From an uncultured Clostridia bacterium (GTDB taxonomy: Bacteria > Bacillota > Clostridia > TANB77 > CAG-508): a stretch of 34,021 bases of DNA. Below the pieces are notes generated by a model. The model was given only the letters and a program-made list of their open reading frames with translations, made no database searches and was not told the origin of the DNA. Position numbers and translations under genes: made by a program. Numbering within the stretch: position 1 is the first letter of the stretch; each line of letters opens with the position of its first letter. Positions 14,854-22,907 of the stretch are shown here, piece by piece. Location: NCBI GenBank assembly GCA_944386145.1, contig CALWZZ010000004.1:1-34021 (forward strand). The letters run 5' to 3'.

Positions 14854-15399
14854 TTAATTTGTCTGATTTGTTTCCTCGGTTTCATTTTGTACATCTTTTA
14901 ATTCAACAGCTTCTGTATCCCCTTCAGTATAATCTGTATAATACATTTTTGTTGTGTCATTTTCTTTTACTCGAATTCCCTCTACATAGAAAATATTGTG
15001 ACTTGTTTCATTTATAATATAAATATCTGTCAAATCAGCTAAGTTTGTATAGTTTCCATCTTTATATTTTTCATAATCCTCTCCATAATTTAAGGTTAAT
15101 CCTGACAAATATTCTAATTCAATAATTAAAAATTTTCCTGTATCATTTGCACCAATAATTCCCGCTGATTGTAAATTACTAATATCTGGATATTCTGTTT
15201 TGGCTGGTATATCGCCATATTCTGCATAATACTCTGCAATTTTATCTCTTAAATTAGCAATATCATTTTGCATATTGGTTAAATTTCTAATATAAATATT
15301 GTCTCTTGCTGAATAAATTATCATACCTGTAATTGTCAAAATAATGATGACTGCTATAGATAGTGCAATCAATGTAACACCACTTTCTTTTTTTATCAT
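14854..15399 (-). CDS. Type IV pseudopilin-like protein
   Basis: 181 aa with an N-terminal class III signal: MIKKESG followed by VTLIALSIAVIIILTITGMI, the layout of prepilins cleaved after Gly and methylated. Position +1 is Val rather than Phe, and the conserved Glu at +5 is Ala. That suggests a minor pilin or pseudopilin rather than a major subunit. After the helix come a coiled segment (NDIANLRDKIAEYYAEYGDIP) and an acidic soluble domain ending ETEETNQTN. ATG at 15399 is preferred over 15405, which is only three bases from GGAGG. No prepilin peptidase or pilus ATPase is in the window. Confidence 0.6.
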   Translation of the reverse strand: MIKKESGVTLIALSIAVIIILTITGMIIYSARDNIYIRNLTNMQNDIANLRDKIAEYYAEYGDIPAKTEYPDISNLQSAGIIGANDTGKFLIIELEYLSGLTLNYGEDYEKYKDGNYTNLADLTDIYIINETSHNIFYVEGIRVKENDTTKMYYTDYTEGDTEAVELKDVQNETEETNQTN

Positions 15400-15434
15400 T
15401 TGCATTTACCTCCAAACTTCTTTAGTATAGTTTA

Positions 15435-16139
15435 CTATGAATTGATTTTATTTTCAATAGGAATTTTTAGATTTTTACAATCTGTTTGTTTCATTTCTTT
15501 ATCGATTATCTCATATAAAACCTTTCTGTTTTTGTAAATTTTATCTTCTCTTAATTGTAATACCCATAGAAATATGATAACTAAAAATATAGCAATATTA
15601 TTGATAAATAAGATACCAATACTGCCAATGGCTGTTAATAGTATTAATGTTATATGAGATATGTGATATATGTATTCTTCTGCCTTTTGCTTTCCTTTCA
15701 GCAAATATAAGATACCTTTTACAATTCTTCCACCATCTAGTGGATAGATTGGCAATATGTTAAATAAAATAAGGGTCCAATTTGAAAAAATCATAAGCAT
15801 TTTATCATATGGACTAATATGTATAAAACATAAAATCAGTATAATTATCCCATTTACGAATGGACCTGCAAAGGCTACGAGTATTTTTTTTAATTCTAAT
15901 AAATTTCCCTTTTTGATTTTCCTCATATAATCTTTTCTTTTTATATTAAAATCTATAGAAACCCCAAAAGGATTAATTTCTAATTTGTCTGGTTGCATGC
16001 CTAATAATATTCCTGCTAGTAAATGTCCTAACTCATGAATGATGGCAAATACCATTATCATAGCATATATTTTTATCTGATTTGTGATAAAAAATAAAAG
16101 CACAAACAAAAAAATTTTTAAATCTATTCTAAATTTCAT
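15435..16139 (-). CDS. spoIVFB: SpoIVFB-like intramembrane metalloprotease (M50)
   Basis: Site-2 protease; in sporulating Bacillus it cuts pro-sigma-K in the membrane around the forespore. 234 aa with several membrane helices. Zinc site H35-E36-x2-H39 in AIIHELGHLLAG and the third ligand region PIYPLDGGRI (Asp135). NPFGVSIDF is also typical. It starts 11 bases after the M23/SpoIVFA-like gene ends, the same pairing as Bacillus spoIVFA-spoIVFB. Whether the lineage makes a pro-sigma-K substrate is not visible here. Confidence 0.85.
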   Translation of the reverse strand: MKFRIDLKIFLFVLLFFITNQIKIYAMIMVFAIIHELGHLLAGILLGMQPDKLEINPFGVSIDFNIKRKDYMRKIKKGNLLELKKILVAFAGPFVNGIIILILCFIHISPYDKMLMIFSNWTLILFNILPIYPLDGGRIVKGILYLLKGKQKAEEYIYHISHITLILLTAIGSIGILFINNIAIFLVIIFLWVLQLREDKIYKNRKVLYEIIDKEMKQTDCKNLKIPIENKINS

Positions 16140-16150
16140 AGTTTCTCCCT

Positions 16151-17071
16151 CTATAAATCTAATATCTTTTGTGGGTCTACTGTCCTTTCTGATATACGAA
16201 TTTCAAAATGTAAGTGTGGTCCTGTTGAATTTCCTGTTGAACCAACTTCTGCAATCTCTTGTCCTTGTGTGACCATATCTCCTTCATTGACATATAAGGC
16301 ATTACAATGTGCATAAATGATACTCACTTCTCCAATTTGAATTTTTATATGTTTTCCATAATCGCCTTCTTCCGAAACTAATACCACTTGCCCCTCTGTG
16401 GCAGATTGTATTTTGGTTCCTAATGCTGCCGCTATATCTGTTCCTGTGTGATTTTTTGGTACACTTCCTGTTGCTGTTTCTCTATATCCATAGACCGAAC
16501 TAATTGTTCCTTCTACTGGTTTTATAAAACTTGTGGTATTTTTTACATTTATAATATCTTGTTCTTCTTGAGATAAATTCTGTTCTTCTGTTGTCCCTGC
16601 CTCTTGGTCTGTCGTTTCTTCTGTTGCTTCTCCTGCTATTTCTCCGTTTTCTTCTACTGCTCCCCCAATACCATTGCTTGTTTCATTACTTTCGCTTCCA
16701 TTAGTTCCATTGTTTTGCTCTTGATTTTCATTTTCCGTTTGGTTTGAAAATAGTCCCATAAGATAATTTTTTGCGTCTTCATATACTTTTGGAAAATCTA
16801 TATCATAGGAAATAATTTCATTTACTTTGTTAATAAAATCTTCTGAAAAAATATATTGATTATTTTGTATCGTATAAATAACAAAATATATGCAAATGCA
16901 GACGATTAGCTGAATAATCATCTTTTTTAATAGTTTAACATCTTTTTTATCATTTTTTTCTTTTTGGCTTTTTTCATCATTAACAACTGTCAATCCTTCA
17001 TTTCTTTTTCGACGTTCATAAATTTCTTCTGCTCGTCTAATTCTTTCTTCTACTGTCATCTCTCTTTCCAT
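16151..17071 (-). CDS. spoIVFA: SpoIVFA-like M23 (LytM) membrane protein
   Basis: 306 aa: a charged cytoplasmic N terminus, a membrane helix (51-68), an acidic low-complexity linker (about 110-170) and a C-terminal M23 domain. All expected zinc ligands are present: H208 and D212 in NHTGTDIAA, and H288 in GPHLHFEI, with H255 and H286 as supporting active-site histidines. In Bacillus SpoIVFA holds SpoIVFB in an inhibited complex. Adjacency to the SpoIVFB-like gene supports that role; a SpoIIQ-like or cell-wall hydrolase role is the alternative. GAGGTG lies upstream of the ATG. Confidence 0.72.
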   Translation of the reverse strand: MEREMTVEERIRRAEEIYERRKRNEGLTVVNDEKSQKEKNDKKDVKLLKKMIIQLIVCICIYFVIYTIQNNQYIFSEDFINKVNEIISYDIDFPKVYEDAKNYLMGLFSNQTENENQEQNNGTNGSESNETSNGIGGAVEENGEIAGEATEETTDQEAGTTEEQNLSQEEQDIINVKNTTSFIKPVEGTISSVYGYRETATGSVPKNHTGTDIAAALGTKIQSATEGQVVLVSEEGDYGKHIKIQIGEVSIIYAHCNALYVNEGDMVTQGQEIAEVGSTGNSTGPHLHFEIRISERTVDPQKILDL

Positions 17072-17133
17072 AATAAAAACACCTCTTCCTTGGTTTCTTG
17101 TTACACTATATGTTTGGAAGAAGTGTTTTATTC

Positions 17134-17466
17134 CTATTTTATGAGCAATAATATGAATTGTAAAAACATAATGATACTTGCTATATAGGCATATTTTTTT
17201 AATTTTTTATTTACTTTAGAATTTCCTATTGCTTCTTTTTCTGATTTTTCTACTTTTTCAATATAATCCATTACTAACATTTCAGCTTCTTTAATTGCAT
17301 AGTCATCATCCCCACTATTTCTTTCTTGCTTCTTTTCACTATTTTTGTTTATTTTTTGGAATTTTTTTATCATTTTATTAGACTTAAAAACAACATATGC
17401 CTCTTTAACAATATTAGATGGTAAATCTTTTAAAATAACCATATTTTTTAAATCGATATCTTCCAT
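17134..17466 (-). CDS. Small tail-anchored protein of unknown function
   Basis: 110 aa. It begins MEDIDLKNMVILKDLPSNIV, has a lysine/glutamate-rich middle with helical character, and ends with a single hydrophobic helix (about residues 92-108), so it is probably inserted by its C terminus with the bulk in the cytoplasm. The ATG at 17466 follows GGAGGT. It directly precedes the SpoIVFA-like gene (62-base gap) and may be cotranscribed with it. I do not recognise the family. Confidence 0.65.
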   Translation of the reverse strand: MEDIDLKNMVILKDLPSNIVKEAYVVFKSNKMIKKFQKINKNSEKKQERNSGDDDYAIKEAEMLVMDYIEKVEKSEKEAIGNSKVNKKLKKYAYIASIIMFLQFILLLIK

Positions 17467-17557
17467 CTGTACCTCCTTCATTCTTATGTATTTGTTTTCA
17501 GTATTTCCAGTTTTTTGCATTTTATACAACAAAACGAATGACTGTGTATAACTTATA

Positions 17558-17609
17558 AAACTGAACCCTCCTTACTAAACTTTTTGGTTTAATAATTTGG
17601 GTTCAGTTT
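17558..17609 (-). terminator. Terminator after the acidic 392-aa gene
   Basis: AAACTGAACCC (17558-17568) pairs with GGGTTCAGTTT (17599-17609), and an inner stem TAAAC/GTTTA lies within the loop. TTTTATAAG follows on the minus strand. Confidence 0.65.
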
Positions 17610-17629
17610 CAACCATCGACTTTTTATTT

Positions 17630-18808
17630 TTATAATGTTTCTTCTCTATCTTCTTCACTTCTAGTATCTTTTTGTTCTGCAATTTGAGTTGTTTCTCTTA
17701 AAGTTTTTTCCATCTCATCTTTACGTGGTTCAATGCCTTCCATTACTTCTGAAACACTATACATTTTTTCCTCTTCTTCTATTGCTTTCTTAATCTCATC
17801 TATCATTTCTTTTGATGGCGGCATCTCTACCTTATCCTCTGACCACTCAAATGATTTTTGAATAGGATCCATTTGTTTAACATACAATATAAATTCATCA
17901 CGCTCTTTCATTAAAGAACATTCTATAATAGTTCCTTCTGTATTTTCCGGAGCTTGATATGCTCTTTTTTTCTTTCCATATTCTTGTACTTGTATAGGTT
18001 CTAATTTTGTTATTTTAATTTTATCTGGTATACTAGAAAATTCTGGATATTCAACTTTATAATTTCTCATTCTTTCAAGAATATCTTGAATTGCTTCCTC
18101 TTCAGAATAACTATCACGTTTTTCAATTGGTATATCACATTCATCAATAATATTTTCTTCATCCATCTCTTCCATTACATCCTCAGGTAATTTAGTATCT
18201 AACATATACGCATTTCTTTCTTCATGAGAATAGTCAAAATCTTCAGGTCCATATTCAGATATCCCATAATCTTCATTTCCTTTTAAACAATTATGTACTT
18301 CATAGTCTTTCCTTATCTGTGCAAGTATACATCTACATTCCCACCCATCATTTTCAAAAGCTTGCATTGCAGTAGATTTTTCTATTGGATTCCTAGATTC
18401 AACACGATAAATAGCTAAATAATTTTTTTCTCCATTTTCATCTAATTCTTCTCTTATCATTAACTGATTTGTTCCTGTTGATGTTTGATAATAAAATGAA
18501 TTTTTTTCTCCCTCTTCGCTTTCTTCAACCAAACCATTTTCATCATCATAAGAATTTGTTTCTCCTACTGTAGGGATATTCCAACTATTTTCGTCAAACT
18601 TAGCCATATATTTCTGTATTACTTCATCTGCTTCATGAATATCTGATATATTTTTTAAAATGTCTACATCTGAACTATTTAGTGAATATGAATTATTGCA
18701 AGCTGATTCTATTGCCTCCTTTATTGTTGCAAATTTTTTTCTTGCTTCATGCATAAATGGTCCTCTAAAAAAAACCGCACTATTTTTTACCATTCCATAA
18801 TTAGCCAT
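17630..18808 (-). CDS. Acidic protein of unknown function
   Basis: 392 aa, strongly acidic, with no signal peptide or membrane helix. The N-terminal part (MANYGMVKNSAVFFRGPF, then helices to about 80) looks folded. A middle block contains AIYRVESRNPIEKSTAMQAF and GWECRCILAQIRKDYEVHN. The C-terminal third is Glu/Lys-rich and probably coiled or disordered. ATG at 18808 follows AAGGAG, with 9 bases between. It lies 96 bases after the 115-aa gene and probably shares its promoter. I do not recognise it. Confidence 0.6.
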   Translation of the reverse strand: MANYGMVKNSAVFFRGPFMHEARKKFATIKEAIESACNNSYSLNSSDVDILKNISDIHEADEVIQKYMAKFDENSWNIPTVGETNSYDDENGLVEESEEGEKNSFYYQTSTGTNQLMIREELDENGEKNYLAIYRVESRNPIEKSTAMQAFENDGWECRCILAQIRKDYEVHNCLKGNEDYGISEYGPEDFDYSHEERNAYMLDTKLPEDVMEEMDEENIIDECDIPIEKRDSYSEEEAIQDILERMRNYKVEYPEFSSIPDKIKITKLEPIQVQEYGKKKRAYQAPENTEGTIIECSLMKERDEFILYVKQMDPIQKSFEWSEDKVEMPPSKEMIDEIKKAIEEEEKMYSVSEVMEGIEPRKDEMEKTLRETTQIAEQKDTRSEEDREETL

Positions 18809-18904
18809 ATTTAAATACTCCTTATTTTTCATTATTTTTTCTTTTTATTATCTTTTGCATAAAATTTATATTTGTATATTTAATAACTATATATTTTTTT
18901 AGTT

Positions 18905-19252
18905 CTATTTTCTTTTTTTATCTTTAAATAAATTGTCTACATTATATTTCTCACTCAATCTTTTTTGGTATTTTTCTTCATTTTCTTTTATCTTCTTATT
19001 AAATTTTTCTTTTTCTTCCTTATTAGCCCAGTATTTTAAATATATAATTCCAATCAATGCCTCTGTTTTAGGTTTCAATTGCAATTCTTTTATTGGTTTC
19101 TTAAAATCAAATTGAGGTTTATATGTTTTTGAACTATTTTCTTGTAAGAATTTAATGAAGTTTTTTGATATTTTATTTACTTCTTTAATATCCATATGTT
19201 CTAATATAGCTAGTACTTCTGTTGCTGCTTCACTATATTCTGTACTTGCCAT
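18905..19252 (-). CDS. 115-aa helical protein of unknown function
   Basis: Begins MASTEYSEAATEVLAILEHM and contains KPIKELQLKPKTEALIGIIY and LKYWANKEEKEKFNKKIKEN, ending with a basic DNLFKDKKRK tail. It is all-helical in appearance and has no membrane segment. The ATG at 19252 follows AGGAG. It is driven by a perfect consensus promoter at 19306-19334. It is probably the first gene of a unit with the 392-aa gene. Not recognised. Confidence 0.6.
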   Translation of the reverse strand: MASTEYSEAATEVLAILEHMDIKEVNKISKNFIKFLQENSSKTYKPQFDFKKPIKELQLKPKTEALIGIIYLKYWANKEEKEKFNKKIKENEEKYQKRLSEKYNVDNLFKDKKRK

Positions 19253-19305
19253 TAGATTTCTCCTCTCATTATTATTTTTACATAATTTATTTACATACAT
19301 CTTAT

Positions 19306-19334
19306 ATTATAACATATGATTATTTTTTTGTCAA
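19306..19334 (-). promoter_or_regulatory. Consensus promoter of the 115-aa/392-aa unit
   Basis: TTGACA (19329-19334), 17 bases, TATAAT (19306-19311) on the minus strand. It lies back to back with the antisense RNA 2 promoter, 31 bases away. Confidence 0.7.
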
Positions 19335-19365
19335 AAATAACCATAATCTAATAGTGTAAAATCAT

Positions 19366-19394
19366 TTGACAAATCCGTTTAATCTGTGTATAAT
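19366..19394 (+). promoter_or_regulatory. Consensus promoter of antisense RNA 2
   Basis: TTGACA (19366-19371), 17 bases, TATAAT (19389-19394). The spacer ends TCTGTG as at 3414-3419, and AATTATAGGAAAT follows, as at the first locus. Confidence 0.8.
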
Positions 19395-19400
19395 AATTAT

Positions 19401-19482
19401 AGGAAATGGAGAAAACCACAAACGTGGTTTGCCAGTGTAAAGTTAACACATCTACACCGCCAAGTGAACAGATGTGTTTTTA
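19401..19482 (+). ncRNA. Predicted antitoxin antisense RNA 2 (about 82 nt)
   Basis: Starts near 19401 with AGGAAATGGAGAAAACC. Hairpin 1 is AAACCAC/GTGGTTT (19413-19419 with 19424-19430). The terminator is AACACATCT/AGATGTGTT (19445-19453 with 19470-19478) plus a T-run. It converges on the 40-aa peptide gene and overlaps its 3' UTR. CACATCT and AAACCAC are each complementary to parts of AGATGTGGTTT in the peptide mRNA's 5' leader, so pairing at both ends of the target is possible. Predicted from sequence only. Confidence 0.65.
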
Positions 19483-19487
19483 TTGGT

Positions 19488-19610
19488 TTATTCGCTTTTG
19501 CTCAAAATTACTGCTAATGCTATAATTAAGGCAATTGCTATGATAGTTATTCCAATTAATGAATAATATAATATGTATATCGTTGCAATTAATGTTTGTA
19601 TTTCTATCAT
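19488..19610 (-). CDS. 40-aa hydrophobic peptide, predicted type I toxin 2
   Basis: Begins MIEIQTLIATIYILYYSLIG and ends AVILSKSE: one long membrane helix with few charges. The ATG at 19610 has GGAGG (19619-19623) eight bases upstream. CCTCC/GGAGG with a 5-base loop (19619-19623 with 19629-19633) would hide the SD in a hairpin, a common control in type I toxin mRNAs. An in-frame extension upstream to 19748 crosses the gene's own promoter and is rejected. Layout matches the 3518-3625 locus: own TATAGT promoter, leader with ATAGGAAAT and GCAGATGT, convergent RNA. Toxicity is inference; the family is unrecognised. Confidence 0.65.
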   Translation of the reverse strand: MIEIQTLIATIYILYYSLIGITIIAIALIIALAVILSKSE

Positions 19611-19618
19611 AAGCCTCA

Positions 19619-19633
19619 CCTCCTTGTTGGAGG
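19619..19633 (-). promoter_or_regulatory. SD-sequestering hairpin of toxin 2 mRNA
   Basis: In the minus-strand transcript CCTCC (19629-19633) can pair with the GGAGG Shine-Dalgarno (19619-19623) across AACAA. GCCTC/GAGGC offers a competing fold. Confidence 0.5.
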
Positions 19634-19671
19634 CAAACCACATCTGCTTTTTCTCATTTCCTATGTTTAGT

Positions 19672-19700
19672 ACTATATAACATTTGTTTGTAAAAATCAA
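19672..19700 (-). promoter_or_regulatory. Promoter of toxin 2 mRNA
   Basis: TTGATT (19695-19700), 17 bases, TATAGT (19672-19677). Transcript start near 19664 gives a leader of about 54 nt beginning ATAGGAAATGAG. Confidence 0.65.
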
Positions 19701-19735
19701 GCGAACAAACCAAAATTTCGCAAAAAATACTAAAC

Positions 19736-19796
19736 AAAAAACCTCCAATTTCTATTGATTAACATTTTAAAATATTAACCAATAAATCTTGGAAGT
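19736..19796 (-). terminator. spo0A terminator
   Basis: Two 22-base arms (19741-19762 with 19775-19796) pair with two mismatches and some G-U pairs in the minus-strand RNA, followed by T6. Confidence 0.65.
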
Positions 19797-19832
19797 TTGT
19801 ACTCTTACTCTTGTAATGTATTCATACATATC

Positions 19833-20657
19833 CTATGCTGATTTTAATTCAAGGCGTAGCTTATCAGCAATCATTGCTATAAACTCGCTGTTTGTAGGCT
19901 TTCCTTTAGCAGCTGATATCGTATATCCAAAAATATTTTCAACTACTTCTTGTTGCCCTCTTCCCCATGCGACTTCTATTGCATGACGAATAGCTCTTTC
20001 TACGCGACTTGGTGTTGTATTAAATTTATGGGCTATTTGTGGATACAAACTTTTAGTTATTTGATTGATAACATCAATATCATTTACCACCATCATAATG
20101 GCTTCTCTTAAATATTGATATCCTTTAATATGTGCAGGAACACCAACTTCATGAATGATGTTTGTTACTAATGCTTCTAAGTTTTCTTCTGTTTTAGTAT
20201 TATCTGAAGATATTTCTATATATTGTGGTTTTGCTTCTCTTGCTATAAAATTATTATTTCCATTTGGGGTTGCTGGTTTATAGAATTTAAACTCTCTTAT
20301 TCTTTGTATTAATACTTCGATATCAAAAGGTTTTACGACATAATATTGTGCTCCTAATTCTATGGCTCTTTGTGTTATCTTGTCTTGTCCTACTGCTGAA
20401 AGCATGATACAAATTGGTTTTTTGGCTATTTTGATTTTATTAATATTTTCTAATACTCCTAATCCATCTAACTGTGGCATAATCACATCTAGTAAAATGA
20501 CGTCTGGTACTGTATTTGCAATAATATCTATAACTTCTGTTCCATCTTTAGCTCTTGCTATAACCTCCATATCATCTTGTGCATCAATGTATGATGCTAA
20601 TGTTTGACTAAATTCTTGATTGTCATCTGCTATTAAGACTGTAATCTTTTCTTTCAT
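19833..20657 (-). CDS. spo0A: Sporulation master regulator Spo0A
   Basis: Response regulator that commits the cell to sporulation. 274 aa. Receiver domain: acidic pair D11-D12, phosphoacceptor D57 in ILLDVIMP, K109 in YVVKPFD. C-terminal DNA-binding domain contains [31 protein letters not shown] and [10 protein letters not shown], which identify Spo0A specifically among response regulators. GGAGG precedes the ATG and a promoter lies at 20703-20731. No clear TGTCGAA-type 0A box was found next to that promoter. spoIVB, which often precedes spo0A, is not adjacent. Confidence 0.97.
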   Translation of the reverse strand: MKEKITVLIADDNQEFSQTLASYIDAQDDMEVIARAKDGTEVIDIIANTVPDVILLDVIMPQLDGLGVLENINKIKIAKKPICIMLSAVGQDKITQRAIELGAQYYVVKPFDIEVLIQRIREFKFYKPATPNGNNNFIAREAKPQYIEISSDNTKTEENLEALVTNIIHEVGVPAHIKGYQYLREAIMMVVNDIDVINQITKSLYPQIAHKFNTTPSRVERAIRHAIEVAWGRGQQEVVENIFGYTISAAKGKPTNSEFIAMIADKLRLELKSA

Positions 20658-20702
20658 AATTTTTCCTCCAACTAAATAAATTGTAAAAATTTTACAGTTC
20701 TA

Positions 20703-20731
20703 ATTATATGCTTACAGATGATAATTTGCAA
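20703..20731 (-). promoter_or_regulatory. Predicted spo0A promoter
   Basis: TTGCAA (20726-20731), 17 bases, TATAAT (20703-20708) on the minus strand, about 45 bases before the spo0A ATG. A small palindrome (TGTAAAATTTTTACA type) follows the start site. Confidence 0.6.
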
Positions 20732-20770
20732 GATAAATTGGTAATTTTTTCCATTAATTTTATAAAACTT

Positions 20771-21409
20771 TCATTTTTGTATACTTTTCTCTAAATATTT
20801 TTTAGATGTCTCTTTGATATCCAATAAATATATATTTTTTAATGCATAATCTTGTAATAATCTCTCTTTTTTATCTTCTTCTATCTCTATTTTACAAACA
20901 ATTTCCTCTGTATAACTTGTATCTTTTATCTTTATATCATTCATTTTACAATAATACTTAAATTTTTCAAATTGTGGGTACTCAATTTCCACTTCATATT
21001 CTATTCCTTTAATCAACTCTAGATATTCGCTTTTCTCTAGAGCTTCTTGTAGGCTATCAGAGTAAGCCCTCACTAATCCGCCTGTTCCTAGTAATATCCC
21101 ACCAAAATATCTTGTAACGACAATGACTACATTTACTAAGTTGTTTTTTTGCAAAATATTTAGCATTGGTCCTCCTGCTGTTCCAGAAGGTTCTCCATCA
21201 TCACTAAATCTTTCGATAATCGTTTCGTCTTCTAATACACGGTAAGCAATGCAGTTATGTCTTGCGTCAAAATATTGCTTTTTTATTTTTTTGATTTCTT
21301 CTTCTGCTTGTTCTTTTGATGATACTTTTATTAAATTCGCAATAAATTTTGATTTTTTGACAACAATTTCTGTTTTCATATTTTCTTTTATAGTTAAATA
21401 ATCATTCAT
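20771..21409 (-). CDS. YigZ/IMPACT family protein
   Basis: 212 aa of the UPF0029/YigZ (Bacillus YvyE) family. The signature region is FSDDGEPSGTAGGPMLNIL followed by VVVTRYFGGILLGTGGLVRA. The C-terminal 70 residues form the second alpha/beta domain. The family resembles the eukaryotic translation regulator IMPACT; its bacterial function is unsettled. AAGGA precedes the ATG, and the A-run of this SD borders the inverted repeat at 21420. Confidence 0.9.
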   Translation of the reverse strand: MNDYLTIKENMKTEIVVKKSKFIANLIKVSSKEQAEEEIKKIKKQYFDARHNCIAYRVLEDETIIERFSDDGEPSGTAGGPMLNILQKNNLVNVVIVVTRYFGGILLGTGGLVRAYSDSLQEALEKSEYLELIKGIEYEVEIEYPQFEKFKYYCKMNDIKIKDTSYTEEIVCKIEIEEDKKERLLQDYALKNIYLLDIKETSKKYLEKSIQK

Positions 21410-21419
21410 TTTTTATTCC

Positions 21420-21582
21420 TTTTGTCCAATTGGGGACGTTTCTTTTTGAGACATTTTTATGTAAAGTTGCTTGTGTCCTTAAATAAAACATACTATAAAT
21501 TTTAAAAATTTTATAATATTTTTATTAGTAGGGAACTTTACATAAAAATGTCTCAAAAAGAAACGTCCCCAATTGGACAAAA
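21420..21582. repeat. REP-like element with 49-bp perfect inverted arms
   Basis: The arms (21420-21468 and 21534-21582) are exact reverse complements over 49 bases and contain TTGGGGACGTTTC and TTTTTGAGACA. The AT-rich centre is 65 bases. It fills nearly all of the gap: the flavoprotein stop codon (21583-21585) touches one end and the YigZ-gene SD the other. The GGGGACG core is like REP palindromes associated with Y1 (RAYT) transposases; no transposase is in the window. No target-site duplication is evident. Confidence 0.85.
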
Positions 21583-22887
21583 CTACAATCCTGCCACATA
21601 TCCAGTTGAATACGCTATTTGTAAATTAAATCCTCCTGTATAGCTATCTACATCAATGATTTCTCCTGCAAAATACAATCCCTTTACTTTTTTAGATTCC
21701 ATCGTTTTTGGATTTATTTCTTTTATGTTAATTCCTCCGCTTGTGATGATTGCTTCTTCGATTGGTCTAAATCCTTTTATGGTAATTTCAAAGTTTTTTA
21801 TCATTTTAACAAGTTCTTCTCTTTCTTTTTTGGTAATTTCATTTACTTTTTTTTCTGGCTGTATGTTGCTTTTTTGTATAATAACTGGAATTAATTTTTG
21901 AGGTAATAATTTTTCTAAACTATTTTTAAATTGCTTATTTTTTACTTCTTCAAAGTCTCGTAAAATACGAGTATCTAATTTCTTTTCATCTAATGCCGGC
22001 TTTAAATCTATTTTCAATATAATTTTTTTCTCTTTTAATAATCTCTCAATTTGTTTATACCTTACCAAATGTGCTGATGCACTTAGAATTGTTGGGCCTG
22101 AAACCCCAAAATGGGTAAATAGCATTTCTCCAAATTCTTCATAAATGGTTTTATTTTTTTCTATATCTAGCAACTGTATTCCTACATTTCTTAAACTTAG
22201 TCCTTGCAATTCCTTACATTCTTGTTTTTCAAATGTTTCTAATGGTACCAATGATGGCTTTATGGTTGTTATCGTATGTCCTAATTTTTCTGCTAATATA
22301 TATCCATCTCCTGTTGAGCCTGTTAATGGATAACTTTTTCCTCCTGTTGCCAATATGACTTTGTCTGCTTGCAATATGCCGTGATTGGTTTTTACGCCAA
22401 TTACTTTTTTATCAATCGTCTTTTTGAATTTCTCTTTTTCATCAATATTTTCTTCATCGATTTCATCATTTGATTTTACCAATATTTCTGATACAGTTGT
22501 ATGATATTGCACTTTTATATTTAGTTCCTTTATCTTTTTTGTAAAACATGCTAACACATCTATTGATTTATCTGTTACAGGAAAAATTCGATTACCTCTT
22601 TCCTCTTTGACATCTAGTCCTTGTTGTTTTAAAAAATGAATAATATCTTTATTCGTAAACTGTTGAAAAGCACTATGTAAAAACATGCCATTTCCAGGAG
22701 TATTTTTTATAAATTCTTCCATATCTAGTGATGAAGTAATATTACATCTTCCTTTTCCTGTAATCAATAGCTTTTTTCCCAATTGTCCATTTTTTTCTAA
22801 TAAGATAACTTCATTTCCATTTTCTTTGGCGGTAATTGCTGCCATCATACCAGCAGGACCACCACCAATGACAATTACTTTACTCAT
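21583..22887 (-). CDS. HI0933-family FAD-dependent oxidoreductase
   Basis: 434 aa. The N-terminal FAD Rossmann motif is VIVIGGGPAGMMAA (after MSK), followed by the family signature LLITGKGRCNITSS. ATGGKSYPLTGSTGDGY and the C-terminal GLYFAGEIIDVDSYTGGFNL are also diagnostic of the HI0933/YhiN/BaiN-like group. The physiological substrate is unknown for most members. ATG at 22887 follows AAAGGA; longer in-frame readings enter the repeat at 22905. The gene is flanked on both sides by GGGGACG inverted repeats. Confidence 0.9.
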   Translation of the reverse strand: MSKVIVIGGGPAGMMAAITAKENGNEVILLEKNGQLGKKLLITGKGRCNITSSLDMEEFIKNTPGNGMFLHSAFQQFTNKDIIHFLKQQGLDVKEERGNRIFPVTDKSIDVLACFTKKIKELNIKVQYHTTVSEILVKSNDEIDEENIDEKEKFKKTIDKKVIGVKTNHGILQADKVILATGGKSYPLTGSTGDGYILAEKLGHTITTIKPSLVPLETFEKQECKELQGLSLRNVGIQLLDIEKNKTIYEEFGEMLFTHFGVSGPTILSASAHLVRYKQIERLLKEKKIILKIDLKPALDEKKLDTRILRDFEEVKNKQFKNSLEKLLPQKLIPVIIQKSNIQPEKKVNEITKKEREELVKMIKNFEITIKGFRPIEEAIITSGGINIKEINPKTMESKKVKGLYFAGEIIDVDSYTGGFNLQIAYSTGYVAGL

Positions 22888-22907
22888 GTGAATTCCTTTC
22901 TGTGATG

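Noticed and set aside
19488..19748. 86-aa reading of the second peptide with an upstream start
   Set aside because: The extension crosses the peptide's own promoter and leader; GGAGG sits exactly right for the 40-aa start at 19610.
20658..20770. 0A box autoregulating spo0A
   Set aside because: No TGTCGAA-like sequence was found near the promoter on either strand.
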